A stretch of 64,000 bases of DNA from Pseudomonas pergaminensis (GTDB lineage Bacteria; Pseudomonadota; Gammaproteobacteria; Pseudomonadales; Pseudomonadaceae): NCBI RefSeq assembly GCF_024112395.2, contig NZ_CP078013.2, positions 1,302,001 through 1,366,000 on the forward strand, written 5' to 3'. Position numbers and translations under genes: made by a program. Positions 55,662 to 64,000 of this stretch are shown piece by piece. The notes below the pieces were generated by a model. The model made no database searches. It saw only the letters and a program-made list of their open reading frames with translations, and was not told where the DNA came from. Each line of letters starts with the position of its first letter. The stretch's first letter is position 1.

Positions 55662-56441
55662 ATGAGCAACATGAACCACGAGCGTGTCCTCAGTGTTCAT
55701 CACTGGAACGACACTCTGTTCAGCTTCAAGTGCACCCGCGATCCGGGCCTGCGCTTCGAGAACGGTCAGTTCGTGATGATCGGCCTGCAACAACCCAACG
55801 GCCGCCCGCTCATGCGCGCTTACTCCATTGCCAGCCCGAACTGGGAAGAGCATCTGGAGTTCTTCAGCATCAAGGTGCCGGATGGCCCGCTGACTTCCCA
55901 ATTGCAGCACTTGAAGGAAGGCGACGAGATCATCATCAGCAAAAAACCGACAGGCACCCTGGTGCTTGACGATTTGAAGCCGGGCAAACACCTCTACCTG
56001 CTCAGCACCGGCACTGGCCTTGCTCCCTTTATGAGCGTGATCCAGGACCCGGAAACCTACGAGCGCTTCGAAAAAGTGATCCTGTGCCACGGCGTGCGTT
56101 ACGTCAACGAAGTCGCTTACCGCGAATTCATCACCGAGCACCTGCCGCAGAACGAATTCTTCGGCGAGGCCCTGCGTGACAAGTTGATCTACTACCCGAC
56201 CGTGACCCGCGAGCCGTTCGAAAACGAAGGCCGCCTGACCGACTTGATGCGCAGCGGCAAGCTGTTCAGCGACATTGGCCTGCCGCCGATCAACCCTGAA
56301 GACGACCGCGCCATGCTGTGCGGCAGCCCAAGCATGCTGGACGAAACCAGCGAAGTGTTGAACAGCTTCGGCCTGAAGGTTTCGCCACGGATGCGTGAGC
56401 CGGGTGATTACCTGATCGAGCGAGCGTTCGTCGAGAAATAA
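55662..56441 (+). CDS. fpr: Ferredoxin-NADP reductase
   Basis: 259 residues. FAD-binding RAYSIAS (about 51-57), NADP-binding STGTGLAPFMS (about 112-122) and the C-terminal aromatic-free ending FVEK of bacterial FprA subclass I are present. It reduces ferredoxins such as Bfd and FdxA with NADPH. ATG 55662 (MSNMNHERVL) with AGGAG upstream is chosen. The 120-base gap to finR must hold both promoters and FinR sites. Confidence 0.95.
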   Translation: MSNMNHERVLSVHHWNDTLFSFKCTRDPGLRFENGQFVMIGLQQPNGRPLMRAYSIASPNWEEHLEFFSIKVPDGPLTSQLQHLKEGDEIIISKKPTGTLVLDDLKPGKHLYLLSTGTGLAPFMSVIQDPETYERFEKVILCHGVRYVNEVAYREFITEHLPQNEFFGEALRDKLIYYPTVTREPFENEGRLTDLMRSGKLFSDIGLPPINPEDDRAMLCGSPSMLDETSEVLNSFGLKVSPRMREPGDYLIERAFVEK

Positions 56442-56453
56442 ACACCGATCCAA

Positions 56454-56580
56454 ACAATGTGGGAGCCGGCGTGTGTGGGAGCTGGCTTGCCTGCGATGCC
56501 GACGCCTCGGTCTTTAGTTAAACCGAGGTGATGCCATCGCAGGCAAGCCAGCTCCTACAAAAAGCAGCTCCCACATTGTT
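56454..56580. repeat. Nested REPIN inside a second inverted repeat
   Basis: The outermost arms AACAATGTGGGAGC and GCTCCCACATTGTT are exact complements. Inside them lies a complete REPIN (GTGGGAGCTGGCTTGCCTGC ... GCAGGCAAGCCAGCTCCTAC) with an inner CCTCGGT/ACCGAGG hairpin. The double nesting suggests growth by insertion or by copying. Confidence 0.82.
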
Positions 56581-56589
56581 TTTCTGGGT

Positions 56590-57285
56590 TTATCCAGCCG
56601 AAAGCACTTCCAGCACACAAATCACCCCAGCCTCGGGATAGTGCCACCGCACATCCACATCCCAGAACTGCGCGCCATACTCTCGCTCTGGCCCCGGCGT
56701 CTGATACGCCGGCCGAGGATCCTGTGCCAGGCACTGATCGATCAACTCCACCAGCGGCTCGCCCAGGCGCTGCGCATGGCCTTGTGCCTGTTGCAGGGCA
56801 GTCTTCAGCCACTGCACGGGGATCAGCTGCGGCGCGGCGCTGGCGATGTCGTTGGTGGCCGTGTCGACGATGTCGGCATACGGCACATACGGCTTGATAT
56901 CCAGCACCGGCGTGCCATCCAGCAGGTCAATGCCGGAAATCCACAGGCGTCCTGGCTCGACTTTGTCCAGCTTCACCACCGACTGGCCGACGCCATTGGG
57001 CCGGTGGGTCGCGCGGGTCGCAAACACACCCATGGAGGTGTTGCCGCCCAGGCGCGGAGGGCGCACCTTCAGGCGGGGCTTGTCTTCCAGCGCCTGGTGA
57101 AACAGGAACAACAGCCACACGTGACTGACCTGCTCCAGGCCCTGCACCGCCTCACCCCCGTCGAACGGCGCCACCAACTCCAGCACGCCACGGGCGGCCG
57201 GCGCCAGCTGCGGCTGGCGTGGGATGGCGAACTTCTCCTTGAAGCAGGAGCGCACGAAGCCGACGGGCGAGACGTGGTAACTCAT
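56590..57285 (-). CDS. trmO: tRNA (N6-threonylcarbamoyladenosine-37 N6)-methyltransferase TrmO
   Basis: 231 residues of the TsaA/TrmO beta-barrel family: PVGFVRSCFKEKFAIPRQP (about 6-24), THRPNGVGQSVVKL (about 92-105) and GIDLLDGTPVLDIKPYVPYAD (about 116-136). It methylates t6A37 of tRNA(Thr) with S-adenosylmethionine. Followed on the same strand, upstream, by the DUF1456 gene with a gap of a few bases, so the two are probably co-transcribed. Confidence 0.92.
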   Translation of the reverse strand: MSYHVSPVGFVRSCFKEKFAIPRQPQLAPAARGVLELVAPFDGGEAVQGLEQVSHVWLLFLFHQALEDKPRLKVRPPRLGGNTSMGVFATRATHRPNGVGQSVVKLDKVEPGRLWISGIDLLDGTPVLDIKPYVPYADIVDTATNDIASAAPQLIPVQWLKTALQQAQGHAQRLGEPLVELIDQCLAQDPRPAYQTPGPEREYGAQFWDVDVRWHYPEAGVICVLEVLSAG

Positions 57286-57288
57286 GGC

Positions 57289-57750
57289 TTACGCACGCAC
57301 CCGCAGCGTCAGGCCCTTGAGAAAGTTACGCAGCAACTGGTCGCCACACGGACGGTAGTTGGTGTGGCCGAACTTGCGGAACAGCGCGCTCAGCTCAGGC
57401 TTGGACACGGGGAACTCAGCAGCCTTGAGAATGGCGTGCATATCGTCTTCCTTCAGCTCGAAGGCCACGCGCAGCTTCTTGAGGATGATGTTGTTGGTCA
57501 CCGGCGTTTCGATCGGCTGCGGCGGGCGGCTTTCGTCCTTGCCGCGCTTGAAGATCACCAGGCCATCAAGGAAGTGGGCCATGACTTCATCCGGGCAGAA
57601 CACGAAGCCTTCTTCCTCGTCCTTCTTGAGGTAGGTCAGCAGGTCGTCCTTGGTCACGTCCATGCCGCCGAGCTTGATGATCTCGACCATCTTGTTATCG
57701 CTGATGTCGAGCATGTAGCGCACGCTGCGCAATACGTCGTTGTGAATCAT
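57289..57750 (-). CDS. DUF1456 family protein (YehS-like)
   Basis: 153 residues built of two repeats of the DUF1456 unit (NDVLRSVRYMLDISDNKMVEIIKLGG and NNIILKKLRVAFELKEDDMHAILK), each a small helical bundle. The family is widespread in proteobacteria and has no established function. ATG 57750 is used in place of a TTG three codons upstream because the ribosome site GGATTG fits it better. It is directly followed by trmO. Confidence 0.87.
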   Translation of the reverse strand: MIHNDVLRSVRYMLDISDNKMVEIIKLGGMDVTKDDLLTYLKKDEEEGFVFCPDEVMAHFLDGLVIFKRGKDESRPPQPIETPVTNNIILKKLRVAFELKEDDMHAILKAAEFPVSKPELSALFRKFGHTNYRPCGDQLLRNFLKGLTLRVRA

Positions 57751-57819
57751 GGTAGGCAATCCTGGTATTCAACTGAGGGCACCGCCGCCATGGGACGGTG
57801 CCGAGAAAAGGGGCGCGGT

Positions 57820-58530
57820 TTAGAACTTCTCTTTGCCGGACAGGTAACGCCATTGGCCGACCGGCACTTTGCCGATGGACACGCCGCCAATGCGGATGCG
57901 GCGAATGGCGATGACTTTCAGGCCAACTGCTTCGCAGAACAGCGCGATCACGCCTGGCTGCGGGTTTTTCATCGCAAAGCGCAGGCGGTTTTCGTTCTGC
58001 CAGCTGGCTTTGACAGCAGGCAGCTCCTTGCCTTTGTAGGTCAGGCCGTGGTTCAGGCGGTTGAGGCCGTGGGCAACCATATCGCCTTCGACTTCCACCA
58101 CGTATTCCTGCTCGATCTTGGCGGCATCGGCGGTCAACTTGCGCAGGATCTTCCAGTCTTGTGTGAACACCAGCAGGCCGCTGGCCTTGGCCTGCAGGTC
58201 GGCGCTGGCGGTCAGGCGCAGGAAGTGCCCTTTGAGCGGGCGCTTGCCGAAGCGGTGTTCTTCCGAGAGCGTTTCGGCGCTGATCGACGCCATGGCCGTT
58301 TCGGCATCCACGCCGGCGGGGGCGTGCAGCAGGATGGTCACCGGCTCGGGCGCGGTGGCCTTGGCCTCCGGGTCCAGCTCGACCTTCTGGGTGGTGACTT
58401 TGAACTGCGGCTCGTCGATCACTTCACCGTCCACCGAGACCCAGCCGCCTTCGATGAACAGCTCAGCCTCCCGACGGGAGCAACCGACCAGTTCGATAAG
58501 GCGTTTGGAGAGGCGTATGGGGTCAGTCAT
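57820..58530 (-). CDS. RsuA/RluF-type pseudouridine synthase homologue, catalytic Asp apparently missing
   Basis: 236 residues with an N-terminal S4 RNA-binding domain (IRLSKRLIELVGCSRREAELFIEGGWVSVDGEVI, about 5-38) and a pseudouridine-synthase-like domain with family strands (FLRL, SGLLVFTQD, EQEYVVEVEGD, QPGVIALFCEAVGLKVIAIRRIRIGG). In active members the motif R-L-D-x-D-T/S-x-G-L-L places the catalytic Asp five residues before the Gly; here the text is DLQAKASGLL, with Gln at that place. It may therefore be an inactive RNA-binding relative, or use a shifted residue. The rest of the fold is intact. Confidence 0.82.
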   Translation of the reverse strand: MTDPIRLSKRLIELVGCSRREAELFIEGGWVSVDGEVIDEPQFKVTTQKVELDPEAKATAPEPVTILLHAPAGVDAETAMASISAETLSEEHRFGKRPLKGHFLRLTASADLQAKASGLLVFTQDWKILRKLTADAAKIEQEYVVEVEGDMVAHGLNRLNHGLTYKGKELPAVKASWQNENRLRFAMKNPQPGVIALFCEAVGLKVIAIRRIRIGGVSIGKVPVGQWRYLSGKEKF

Positions 58531-58614
58531 GACAAGGGCCGTAACAAAAGGGGGCGGCTATTGTACCTGCCTGGCGCCGGTTAATCCCGGCCCCATTTCA
58601 GTGCTGGCGCTTTT

Positions 58615-58697
58615 TGTGGGAGCTTGCCGGCGATGGCATCGCCGTGGTGCACCTGATACACCGAGTTGCCTGTATCGCAGGCAAGCCAGCTCCCACA
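58615..58697. repeat. REPIN-type inverted repeat
   Basis: TGTGGGAGCTTGCCGGCGATG faces CATCG/TATCGCAGGCAAGCCAGCTCCCACA-type sequence across about 30 bases. It lies between diverging/adjacent minus-strand genes at the end of the GNAT gene. Confidence 0.78.
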
Positions 58698-58713
58698 TTT
58701 GCTTTGCGCGTTG

Positions 58714-59184
58714 TCAGCCACTGCGCAGGTGTTGTTGCTGGCGCAAACGCAGGTGCAGCAATGGGTAAGGCTGGCCGAGGCCATCATGCTCCGTGCGTCC
58801 GATCACTTCAAAACCCTGTTTGAAGTAGAAACCCAGGGCCTGGGGATTCTGTTCGTTGACGTCCAGTTCGTCGGCATTCAAGTGCTCAATCGCATACCGC
58901 AGCAATTGCCGGCCCAGGCCTTCACCCCGGTGCTGCGGGTCGATAAACAGCATCTCGACCTTACCGCACGCTACCCCGGCAAACCCGGTGATGCGTTGGC
59001 GCGTGTCCTTGGTGCAGATCAGCATCACGGCGTCCAGGTAGCGGGTCAGCACCAGATTCTTGAGCAGCACAATGTAGCTGTCCGGCAAAAAATCGTGGGT
59101 GGCCCGCACCGAGGCTTCCCAGAGGCGCGCCAACTCCGCGTAGTCGCTGATTTTAGGTGTGTGGATAACCGAATGCTGACGCAT
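58714..59184 (-). CDS. GNAT family N-acetyltransferase
   Basis: 156 residues with the GNAT acetyl-CoA-binding motif A (VEMLFIDPQHRGEGLGRQLL, with R-G-x-G-L-G) and a C-terminal strand DVNEQNPQALGFYFKQGFEVIGRTE, close to the YjaB/YafP group. The acceptor substrate is unknown. ATG 59184 (MRQHSVIHTPK) is used; the longer frame reads through the rimO terminator. Confidence 0.87.
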   Translation of the reverse strand: MRQHSVIHTPKISDYAELARLWEASVRATHDFLPDSYIVLLKNLVLTRYLDAVMLICTKDTRQRITGFAGVACGKVEMLFIDPQHRGEGLGRQLLRYAIEHLNADELDVNEQNPQALGFYFKQGFEVIGRTEHDGLGQPYPLLHLRLRQQQHLRSG

Positions 59185-59234
59185 GCTCGCTGCCCCTTGC
59201 CGATAATTGGCGCCAATGGGCAAAACGATAGACC

Positions 59235-59273
59235 TAAAAAAGCCCTGCATCGTGTCCAGAGGCAGGGCTTTTT
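59235..59273. terminator. Terminator of rimO
   Basis: AAAAAAGCCCTGC ... GCAGGGCTTTTTC stem with A and T runs, 17 bases beyond the rimO stop on the minus strand. Confidence 0.88.
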
Positions 59274-59289
59274 CAAATTTTTACATCGA

Positions 59290-60630
59290 TCAGTCGCGCT
59301 TTTCAGCCCACAGGTCGTATTCGTCGGCATCGGTCACGGTGCACCAGACCTTGTCACCCGGCTTCAGGCCGCTGGCGTCGTCGATAAACACGTTACCGTC
59401 GATTTCCGGAGCATCGAAGAAGCAACGGCCGACGGCGCCTTGCTCGTCGACTTCATCGATCAACACTTCGATTTCCTTGCCGATACGCAGTTGCAGGCGC
59501 GCCGAGCTGATGGCCTGTTGGTGCGCCATGAAGCGCTCCCAACGGTCCTGCTTGACGTCATCCGGTACCACGGCCAGGTCCAGCAGGTTGGCCGGGGCGC
59601 CTTCAACCGGCGAGTACTGGAAGCAGCCGACGCGGTCGAGTTGGGCTTCGGTCAGCCAGTCCAGCAAGTACTGGAAGTCTTCTTCGGTTTCGCCAGGGAA
59701 GCCGACGATGAAGGTCGAACGGATGATCAGTTCCGGGCAGATCTCGCGCCAGTTCTTGATGCGCGCCAGGGTCTTGTCTTCGAAGGCCGGGCGTTTCATG
59801 GCCTTGAGCACTTTGGGGCTGGCGTGCTGGAACGGGATGTCCAGGTACGGCAGGATCTTGCCGGCGGCCATCAGCGGGATCAGCTCGTCCACGTGCGGGT
59901 ACGGGTAAACGTAGTGCAGGCGCACCCACACACCCAGGCTGCTGAGGGCTTCGCACAGCTCGGTCATGCGGGTTTTCACCGGCGCGCCGTTCCAGAAACC
60001 GGTGCGGTATTTCACGTCGACGCCGTAGGCGCTGGTGTCCTGGGAGATCACCAGCAGCTCTTTGACGCCGGATTTGACCAGGCGCTGGGCCTCGTCCAGT
60101 ACGTCACCGACCGGGCGGCTGACCAGCTTGCCGCGCATCGACGGGATGATGCAAAAGCTGCAGCTGTGGTTGCAGCCTTCGGAAATCTTCAAATACGCGT
60201 AGTGGCGCGGCGTCAGCTTGATGCCTTGCGGCGGCACCAGGTCGATCAGCGGGTTGTGGTCCTGGCGCGGTGGCACCACTTCGTGCACGGCGTTGACCAC
60301 CTGCTCGTATTGCTGCGGGCCGGTCACCGCCAGCACGCTCGGGTGCACGTTGCGGATATTGCCTTCTTCCACGCCCATGCAGCCGGTCACGATGACCTTG
60401 CCGTTTTCCTTGATGGCTTCGCCGATCACTTCCAGCGACTCTGCCTTGGCCGAGTCGATGAAGCCGCAGGTGTTGACCACCACCACGTCGGCGTCCTGGT
60501 AAGTGGACACAACGTCATAGCCTTCCATACGCAGTTGCGTGAGGATGCGCTCGGAGTCGACCAGAGCCTTCGGGCAACCCAGGGAAACAAAGCCAACCTT
60601 GGGGTTGGCCTTTGCGATGGTGGTGGACAT
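59290..60630 (-). CDS. rimO: Ribosomal protein S12 methylthiotransferase RimO
   Basis: 446 residues. The MTTase N-domain cysteines are in SLGCPKA, NTCGFID and TGCMG; the radical SAM motif is [11 protein letters not shown]; and a C-terminal TRAM domain (about 378-446) completes the layout. It adds a methylthio group to an Asp of ribosomal protein S12. ATG 60630 ([11 protein letters not shown]) is the likely start. A terminator follows. Confidence 0.96.
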   Translation of the reverse strand: MSTTIAKANPKVGFVSLGCPKALVDSERILTQLRMEGYDVVSTYQDADVVVVNTCGFIDSAKAESLEVIGEAIKENGKVIVTGCMGVEEGNIRNVHPSVLAVTGPQQYEQVVNAVHEVVPPRQDHNPLIDLVPPQGIKLTPRHYAYLKISEGCNHSCSFCIIPSMRGKLVSRPVGDVLDEAQRLVKSGVKELLVISQDTSAYGVDVKYRTGFWNGAPVKTRMTELCEALSSLGVWVRLHYVYPYPHVDELIPLMAAGKILPYLDIPFQHASPKVLKAMKRPAFEDKTLARIKNWREICPELIIRSTFIVGFPGETEEDFQYLLDWLTEAQLDRVGCFQYSPVEGAPANLLDLAVVPDDVKQDRWERFMAHQQAISSARLQLRIGKEIEVLIDEVDEQGAVGRCFFDAPEIDGNVFIDDASGLKPGDKVWCTVTDADEYDLWAEKRD

Positions 60631-60919
60631 GTCTAACCTCGGTATTGAATGACGCCGCCAGTCGGGCACGACAGGGCTGCGGACGGGCGCTTGGTGCGCC
60701 TCTGATCAAAAAGTGCGCAATTCTAGCGACGGGCAGCGCACTTGACCAGCTTTATGCAGGGAAATGCGACGAGTGCTGCGCTATGCTTCGCGCCGTTGCA
60801 CACGGGTAAAAGCCCGAGGTCAATAAAACGTCTGTTACGAGAAGTAAAACAGCGCATGCTACGGTCAGCTTAGACGCGTTGTTTATAAAAGACCTCAGGT
60901 CAAAGGGCAGGAGTGGTTG

Positions 60920-62821
60920 ATGGGTCACGCGAGTAATCAGGCAGCAGGTGCCGAGCAGTCGAACGCCAAACCGATTGGCATGCTGGTGGCAGCGGTCGGG
61001 GTGGTTTACGGCGATATCGGGACCAGCCCGCTCTACACCCTTAAAGAGGTGTTCAACGGCGGTTATGGGGTTCAGGTCAACCATGATGGCGTGCTGGGGA
61101 TCCTGGCGCTGATCTTCTGGTCGCTGATCTGGGTGGTCTCGATCAAGTACATGCTGTTCGTGCTGCGCGCCGACAACCAGGGTGAGGGCGGCATCATGGC
61201 GCTCACGGCCCTGGCACGACGGGCGGCGGGGGAGCGCAAGAAGCTGCGCAGTTTCCTGGTGGTCTGTGGCCTGTGCGGGGCAGCGCTGTTCTACGGCGAC
61301 AGCATGATCACCCCGGCGATTTCCGTCTTGTCGGCCATTGAAGGCTTGGAACTGGCGTTCGATGGCCTGGAAAAATGGGTGGTGCCCATCGCGCTGGTGG
61401 TGCTGGTGGCGCTGTTCCTGATCCAGAAACACGGCACGGACCGTATCGGCAAGCTGTTCGGTCCGGTGATGGTGACGTGGTTCCTGGTGCTCGGTGGTCT
61501 CGGTGTGTATGGCATCACCCTGCACCCTGAAGTGCTCAACGCGTTGAACCCGATGTGGGGCGTGCGCTTCTTTGAAGCTCACCCAGGCATCGGCGTGGCC
61601 ATCCTGGGCGCGGTGGTGCTGGCATTGACCGGCGCCGAGGCGCTGTACGCCGACATGGGGCACTTCGGCCGCAAACCCATCGCCCGTGCCTGGTTCATCC
61701 TGGTGTTGCCGGCGCTGGTGCTCAACTATTTCGGCCAGGGCGCCATGCTGCTGGGCGACCCGGAGGCCGCGCGCAACCCGTTCTACCTGCTGGCCCCGAG
61801 TTGGGCGCTGATCCCGCTGGTGGTGTTGTCGACACTGGCCACAGTGATTGCCTCCCAGGCGGTTATTTCCGGCGCGTTCTCGTTGACCCGCCAGGCGATC
61901 CAGCTGGGCTACATCCCGCGCATGCACATCCAGCACACCTCAAGTGCCGAGCAGGGCCAAATCTACATCGGCGCGGTGAACTGGTCGCTGATGGTCGGTG
62001 TGATCCTGCTGGTGCTGGGCTTCGAATCCTCCAACGCATTGGCCTCGGCCTACGGCGTGGCGGTGACCGGGACCATGTTGATGACCACCATCCTGGTGTC
62101 GGCCGTGATGTTGCTGCTGTGGAAGTGGCCACCGATCCTGGCCGTGCCGGTGTTGGTCTGCTGCCTATTGGTCGACGGGCTGTATTTTGCCGCCAACGTG
62201 CCGAAGATCATCCAGGGCGGCGCCTTCCCGGTCTTGGCGGGGATCGTGCTGTTCGTGCTGATGACCACCTGGAAGCGCGGCAAGCAATTGCTGGTGGAGC
62301 GCCTCGACGAAGGTGGCCTGCCGCTGCCGATCTTTATCAGCAGTATCCGCGTGCAGCCGCCCCATCGGGTGCAGGGCACCGCCGTGTTCCTCACCGCTCG
62401 CCCGGACGCCGTGCCCCATGCGCTGTTGCACAACCTGCTGCATAACCAGGTGTTGCATGAACAAGTGGTGCTGCTGACCGTGGTCTATGAGGACATCCCC
62501 CGCGTCCCGGCCGCACGGCGCTTCGAGGTGGATGCCTACGGCGAAGGCTTCTTCCGCGTGATCCTGCACTTTGGCTTTACCGATGAGCCGGATGTGCCCG
62601 AGGCGCTGAAGCTGTGTCACCTCGATGACTTGGACTTCAGCCCGATGCGCACCACCTACTTCCTCAGCCGCGAAACGGTCATCGCGTCTCGAATCAAGGG
62701 CATGGCCCGTTGGCGCGAAGCGTTGTTCGCCTTTATGTTGAAGAACGCCAACGGCAACCTGCGCTTCTTCAAACTCCCGGTGAACCGGGTGATCGAGCTG
62801 GGCACCCAGGTCGAAATGTAA
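60920..62821 (+). CDS. kup: Low-affinity potassium transporter Kup
   Basis: 633 residues with about twelve membrane helices and a cytoplasmic C-terminal domain. The N-terminal [20 protein letters not shown] is the KUP signature and [19 protein letters not shown] follows. It imports potassium with protons. GGCAGGAG lies upstream of ATG 60920. A hairpin terminator follows the gene. Confidence 0.96.
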   Translation: MGHASNQAAGAEQSNAKPIGMLVAAVGVVYGDIGTSPLYTLKEVFNGGYGVQVNHDGVLGILALIFWSLIWVVSIKYMLFVLRADNQGEGGIMALTALARRAAGERKKLRSFLVVCGLCGAALFYGDSMITPAISVLSAIEGLELAFDGLEKWVVPIALVVLVALFLIQKHGTDRIGKLFGPVMVTWFLVLGGLGVYGITLHPEVLNALNPMWGVRFFEAHPGIGVAILGAVVLALTGAEALYADMGHFGRKPIARAWFILVLPALVLNYFGQGAMLLGDPEAARNPFYLLAPSWALIPLVVLSTLATVIASQAVISGAFSLTRQAIQLGYIPRMHIQHTSSAEQGQIYIGAVNWSLMVGVILLVLGFESSNALASAYGVAVTGTMLMTTILVSAVMLLLWKWPPILAVPVLVCCLLVDGLYFAANVPKIIQGGAFPVLAGIVLFVLMTTWKRGKQLLVERLDEGGLPLPIFISSIRVQPPHRVQGTAVFLTARPDAVPHALLHNLLHNQVLHEQVVLLTVVYEDIPRVPAARRFEVDAYGEGFFRVILHFGFTDEPDVPEALKLCHLDDLDFSPMRTTYFLSRETVIASRIKGMARWREALFAFMLKNANGNLRFFKLPVNRVIELGTQVEM

Positions 62822-62832
62822 GACGTTGCAGC

Positions 62833-62862
62833 ACGGGAGCCGGCAACCGGCTCCCGCTTTCC
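62833..62862 (+). terminator. Terminator of kup
   Basis: CGGGAGCCGG-CAA-CCGGCTCCCG followed by a T-rich CTTTCCTTTC, 12 bases after the stop. Confidence 0.8.
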
Positions 62863-62948
62863 TTTCTGAACCCTGTGCAATCCAGCGTTGTCGACTAGGC
62901 TCTAAGCACTGTTTGAATAGTGCCCACAGAACCCAGAAGAGGTGCGCC

Positions 62949-64000
62949 ATGAGTCAACTGCTCGAACCCTACACCCTCCGTCAATTGACCCTGCTCAACC
63001 GCATCGCCGTGTCGCCCATGTGCCAGTACTCAAGCGACGATGGCCTGGCCAATGACTGGCACCTGGTGCACCTTGGCAGCCGTGCCGTGGGTGGCGCCGG
63101 GCTGATTTTCACCGAAGCCACCGCTGTGACGGCCGATGGCCGCATCACCGCCCAGGACCTTGGCCTGTGGAACGATGAGCAGATTGAACCGCTGCAACGC
63201 ATCACGCGTTTCATTGCCGCCCAAGGCGCGGTAGCGGGCATTCAACTGGCCCACGCCGGACGCAAGGCCAGCACCCATCGGCCGTGGATCGGCAAGCATG
63301 GCAGCGTCAAGCCCGAAGACGGTGGCTGGGTGCCAGTGGGGCCATCGCCCATTGCCTTTGACCCCCAGCACACCCAACCCAAGCAGTTGGACGAGGGACA
63401 GATCCAGCAAGTGATCGCCGATTTCGTCGCCGCGGCCAAGCGCGCGTTGACCGCAGGCTTTGAAGTGGTGGAAATCCACGCGGCCCATGGTTACCTGCTG
63501 CATCAATTTCTCTCGCCCATCAGCAACCAGCGTCAGGATCAGTACGGTGGCTCGTTTGAAAACCGCATCCGCCTGGTGCTTGAGGTGACCCAGGCAGTGC
63601 GTGAGGTCTGGCCCCAGGACCTGCCGCTGTTTGTGCGGGTGTCGGCCACCGACTGGGTGGAAGACGGCTGGAACCCGGATGAAACCGTGGAGCTGGCGCG
63701 CCGCCTGAAAGACTTGGGCGTCGACCTGATCGACGTGTCCTCCGGTGGCACCGCCGCCAATGCCGAGATCCCCACCGGCCCCGGCTACCAGACCCGCTTC
63801 GCCGAGCGCGTGCGTAAAGAATCGGGCATCGCCACGGGCACCGTTGGCATGATCACCGAGCCGGCCCAGGCCGAGCACATCCTGCGCACCTGCCAGGCCG
63901 ATATCATCTTCCTCGCCCGTGAACTGTTGCGTGACCCTTACTGGCCGCTGCATGCCGACGATGACCTGGGCGGGCGCAAGGCCATCTGGCCGGCGCAATA
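62949..64000 (+). CDS. Old Yellow Enzyme family NADH:flavin oxidoreductase (XenA/YqjM-like), 3' end cut off
   Basis: About 351 codons are visible; XenA-type proteins have about 363, so only the last few residues are missing. The FMN-binding barrel shows NRIAVSPMCQYS with the Cys that tunes the flavin in the YqjM/XenA class, GIQLAHAGRKAS, EIHAAHGYLLHQFLSP and GGSFENRIRL. It reduces activated alkenes, nitroesters or other electrophiles with NAD(P)H. ATG 62949 follows GAAGAGGTGCGCC. Confidence 0.9.
   Translation, partial: MSQLLEPYTLRQLTLLNRIAVSPMCQYSSDDGLANDWHLVHLGSRAVGGAGLIFTEATAVTADGRITAQDLGLWNDEQIEPLQRITRFIAAQGAVAGIQLAHAGRKASTHRPWIGKHGSVKPEDGGWVPVGPSPIAFDPQHTQPKQLDEGQIQQVIADFVAAAKRALTAGFEVVEIHAAHGYLLHQFLSPISNQRQDQYGGSFENRIRLVLEVTQAVREVWPQDLPLFVRVSATDWVEDGWNPDETVELARRLKDLGVDLIDVSSGGTAANAEIPTGPGYQTRFAERVRKESGIATGTVGMITEPAQAEHILRTCQADIIFLARELLRDPYWPLHADDDLGGRKAIWPAQ

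Noticed and set aside
54612..56453. 613-codon frame that would extend finR through the fpr gene
   Set aside because: Only the part from 55538 on reads as a LysR protein. The rest is antisense to fpr.

Overview
The window is a stretch of a Pseudomonas chromosome, most likely the P. fluorescens group. The gene order matches blocks known from other pseudomonads: glpF-glpK-glpR-glpD, argF next to an ABC ATPase, rnt-pyrC-motY-argG, nth-rnfB-metG-apbC, rsmZ-fdxA-mutS, cinA-recA-recX, and erdR-dgkA. The high-GC codon use and the many REP/REPIN palindromes around GTGGGAGC...GCTCCCAC fit this group. Family names were assigned by recognising motifs and synteny by eye; no database search was run.

Layout. 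1-293 is the 5' part of a MipA/OmpV outer-membrane gene. 522-7767 is a tightly overlapping six-gene operon (HAD phosphatase, class III aminotransferase, alpha/beta hydrolase, FemAB/GNAT-like acyltransferase, histidine kinase, NtrC-type regulator) preceded by a sigma-54-like promoter and a dyad. 7890-15050 holds glpM, the acidic amino acid sensor pair aauR/aauS and its transporter aatJQMP, with AauR boxes and a sigma-54 promoter in front of aatJ. 15246-20281 is the glycerol regulon. 20610-32264 carries ybaK, an ABC ATPase, argF, a molybdopterin oxidoreductase, grxD, bfr, bfd, a peroxiredoxin, rnt, pyrC, motY and argG. 32265-32887 is an AT-rich non-coding stretch before a LuxR-type response regulator. 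33605-39292 holds a PA3496-like gene, nth, an orphan rnfB, metG and apbC. 39388-39710 is the GacA-controlled small RNA rsmZ with its upstream activating sequence, followed by fdxA and mutS.

Between mutS and cinA (about 43.0-48.1 kb) lies the accessory region. This is the known insertion site of tailocins (phage-tail bacteriocins) in P. fluorescens. Here only a skeleton remains: a LexA-like self-cleaving repressor, a holin, one tail-type protein with an odd C-terminus, a Com-like zinc finger, a beta-propeller-like protein, a truncated holin-like gene, a GH19 endolysin and nested Rz/Rz1 spanins. No sheath, tube, baseplate, tape-measure or fibre genes are present. Four copies of a 14-bp dyad, ATGC-N6-GCAT, flank the repressor gene, and two of them overlap a good sigma-70 promoter reading into the lysis genes. 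This looks like a retained DNA-damage-triggered lysis module.

The right end has cinA, SOS-controlled recA, recX, a LOG-family protein, a PA3611-like protein, a DTW tRNA-modification enzyme, erdR, dgkA, the divergent finR/fpr pair, trmO, a DUF1456 gene, a pseudouridine synthase homologue that seems to lack its catalytic Asp, a GNAT enzyme, rimO, kup and an Old Yellow Enzyme gene running off the end.
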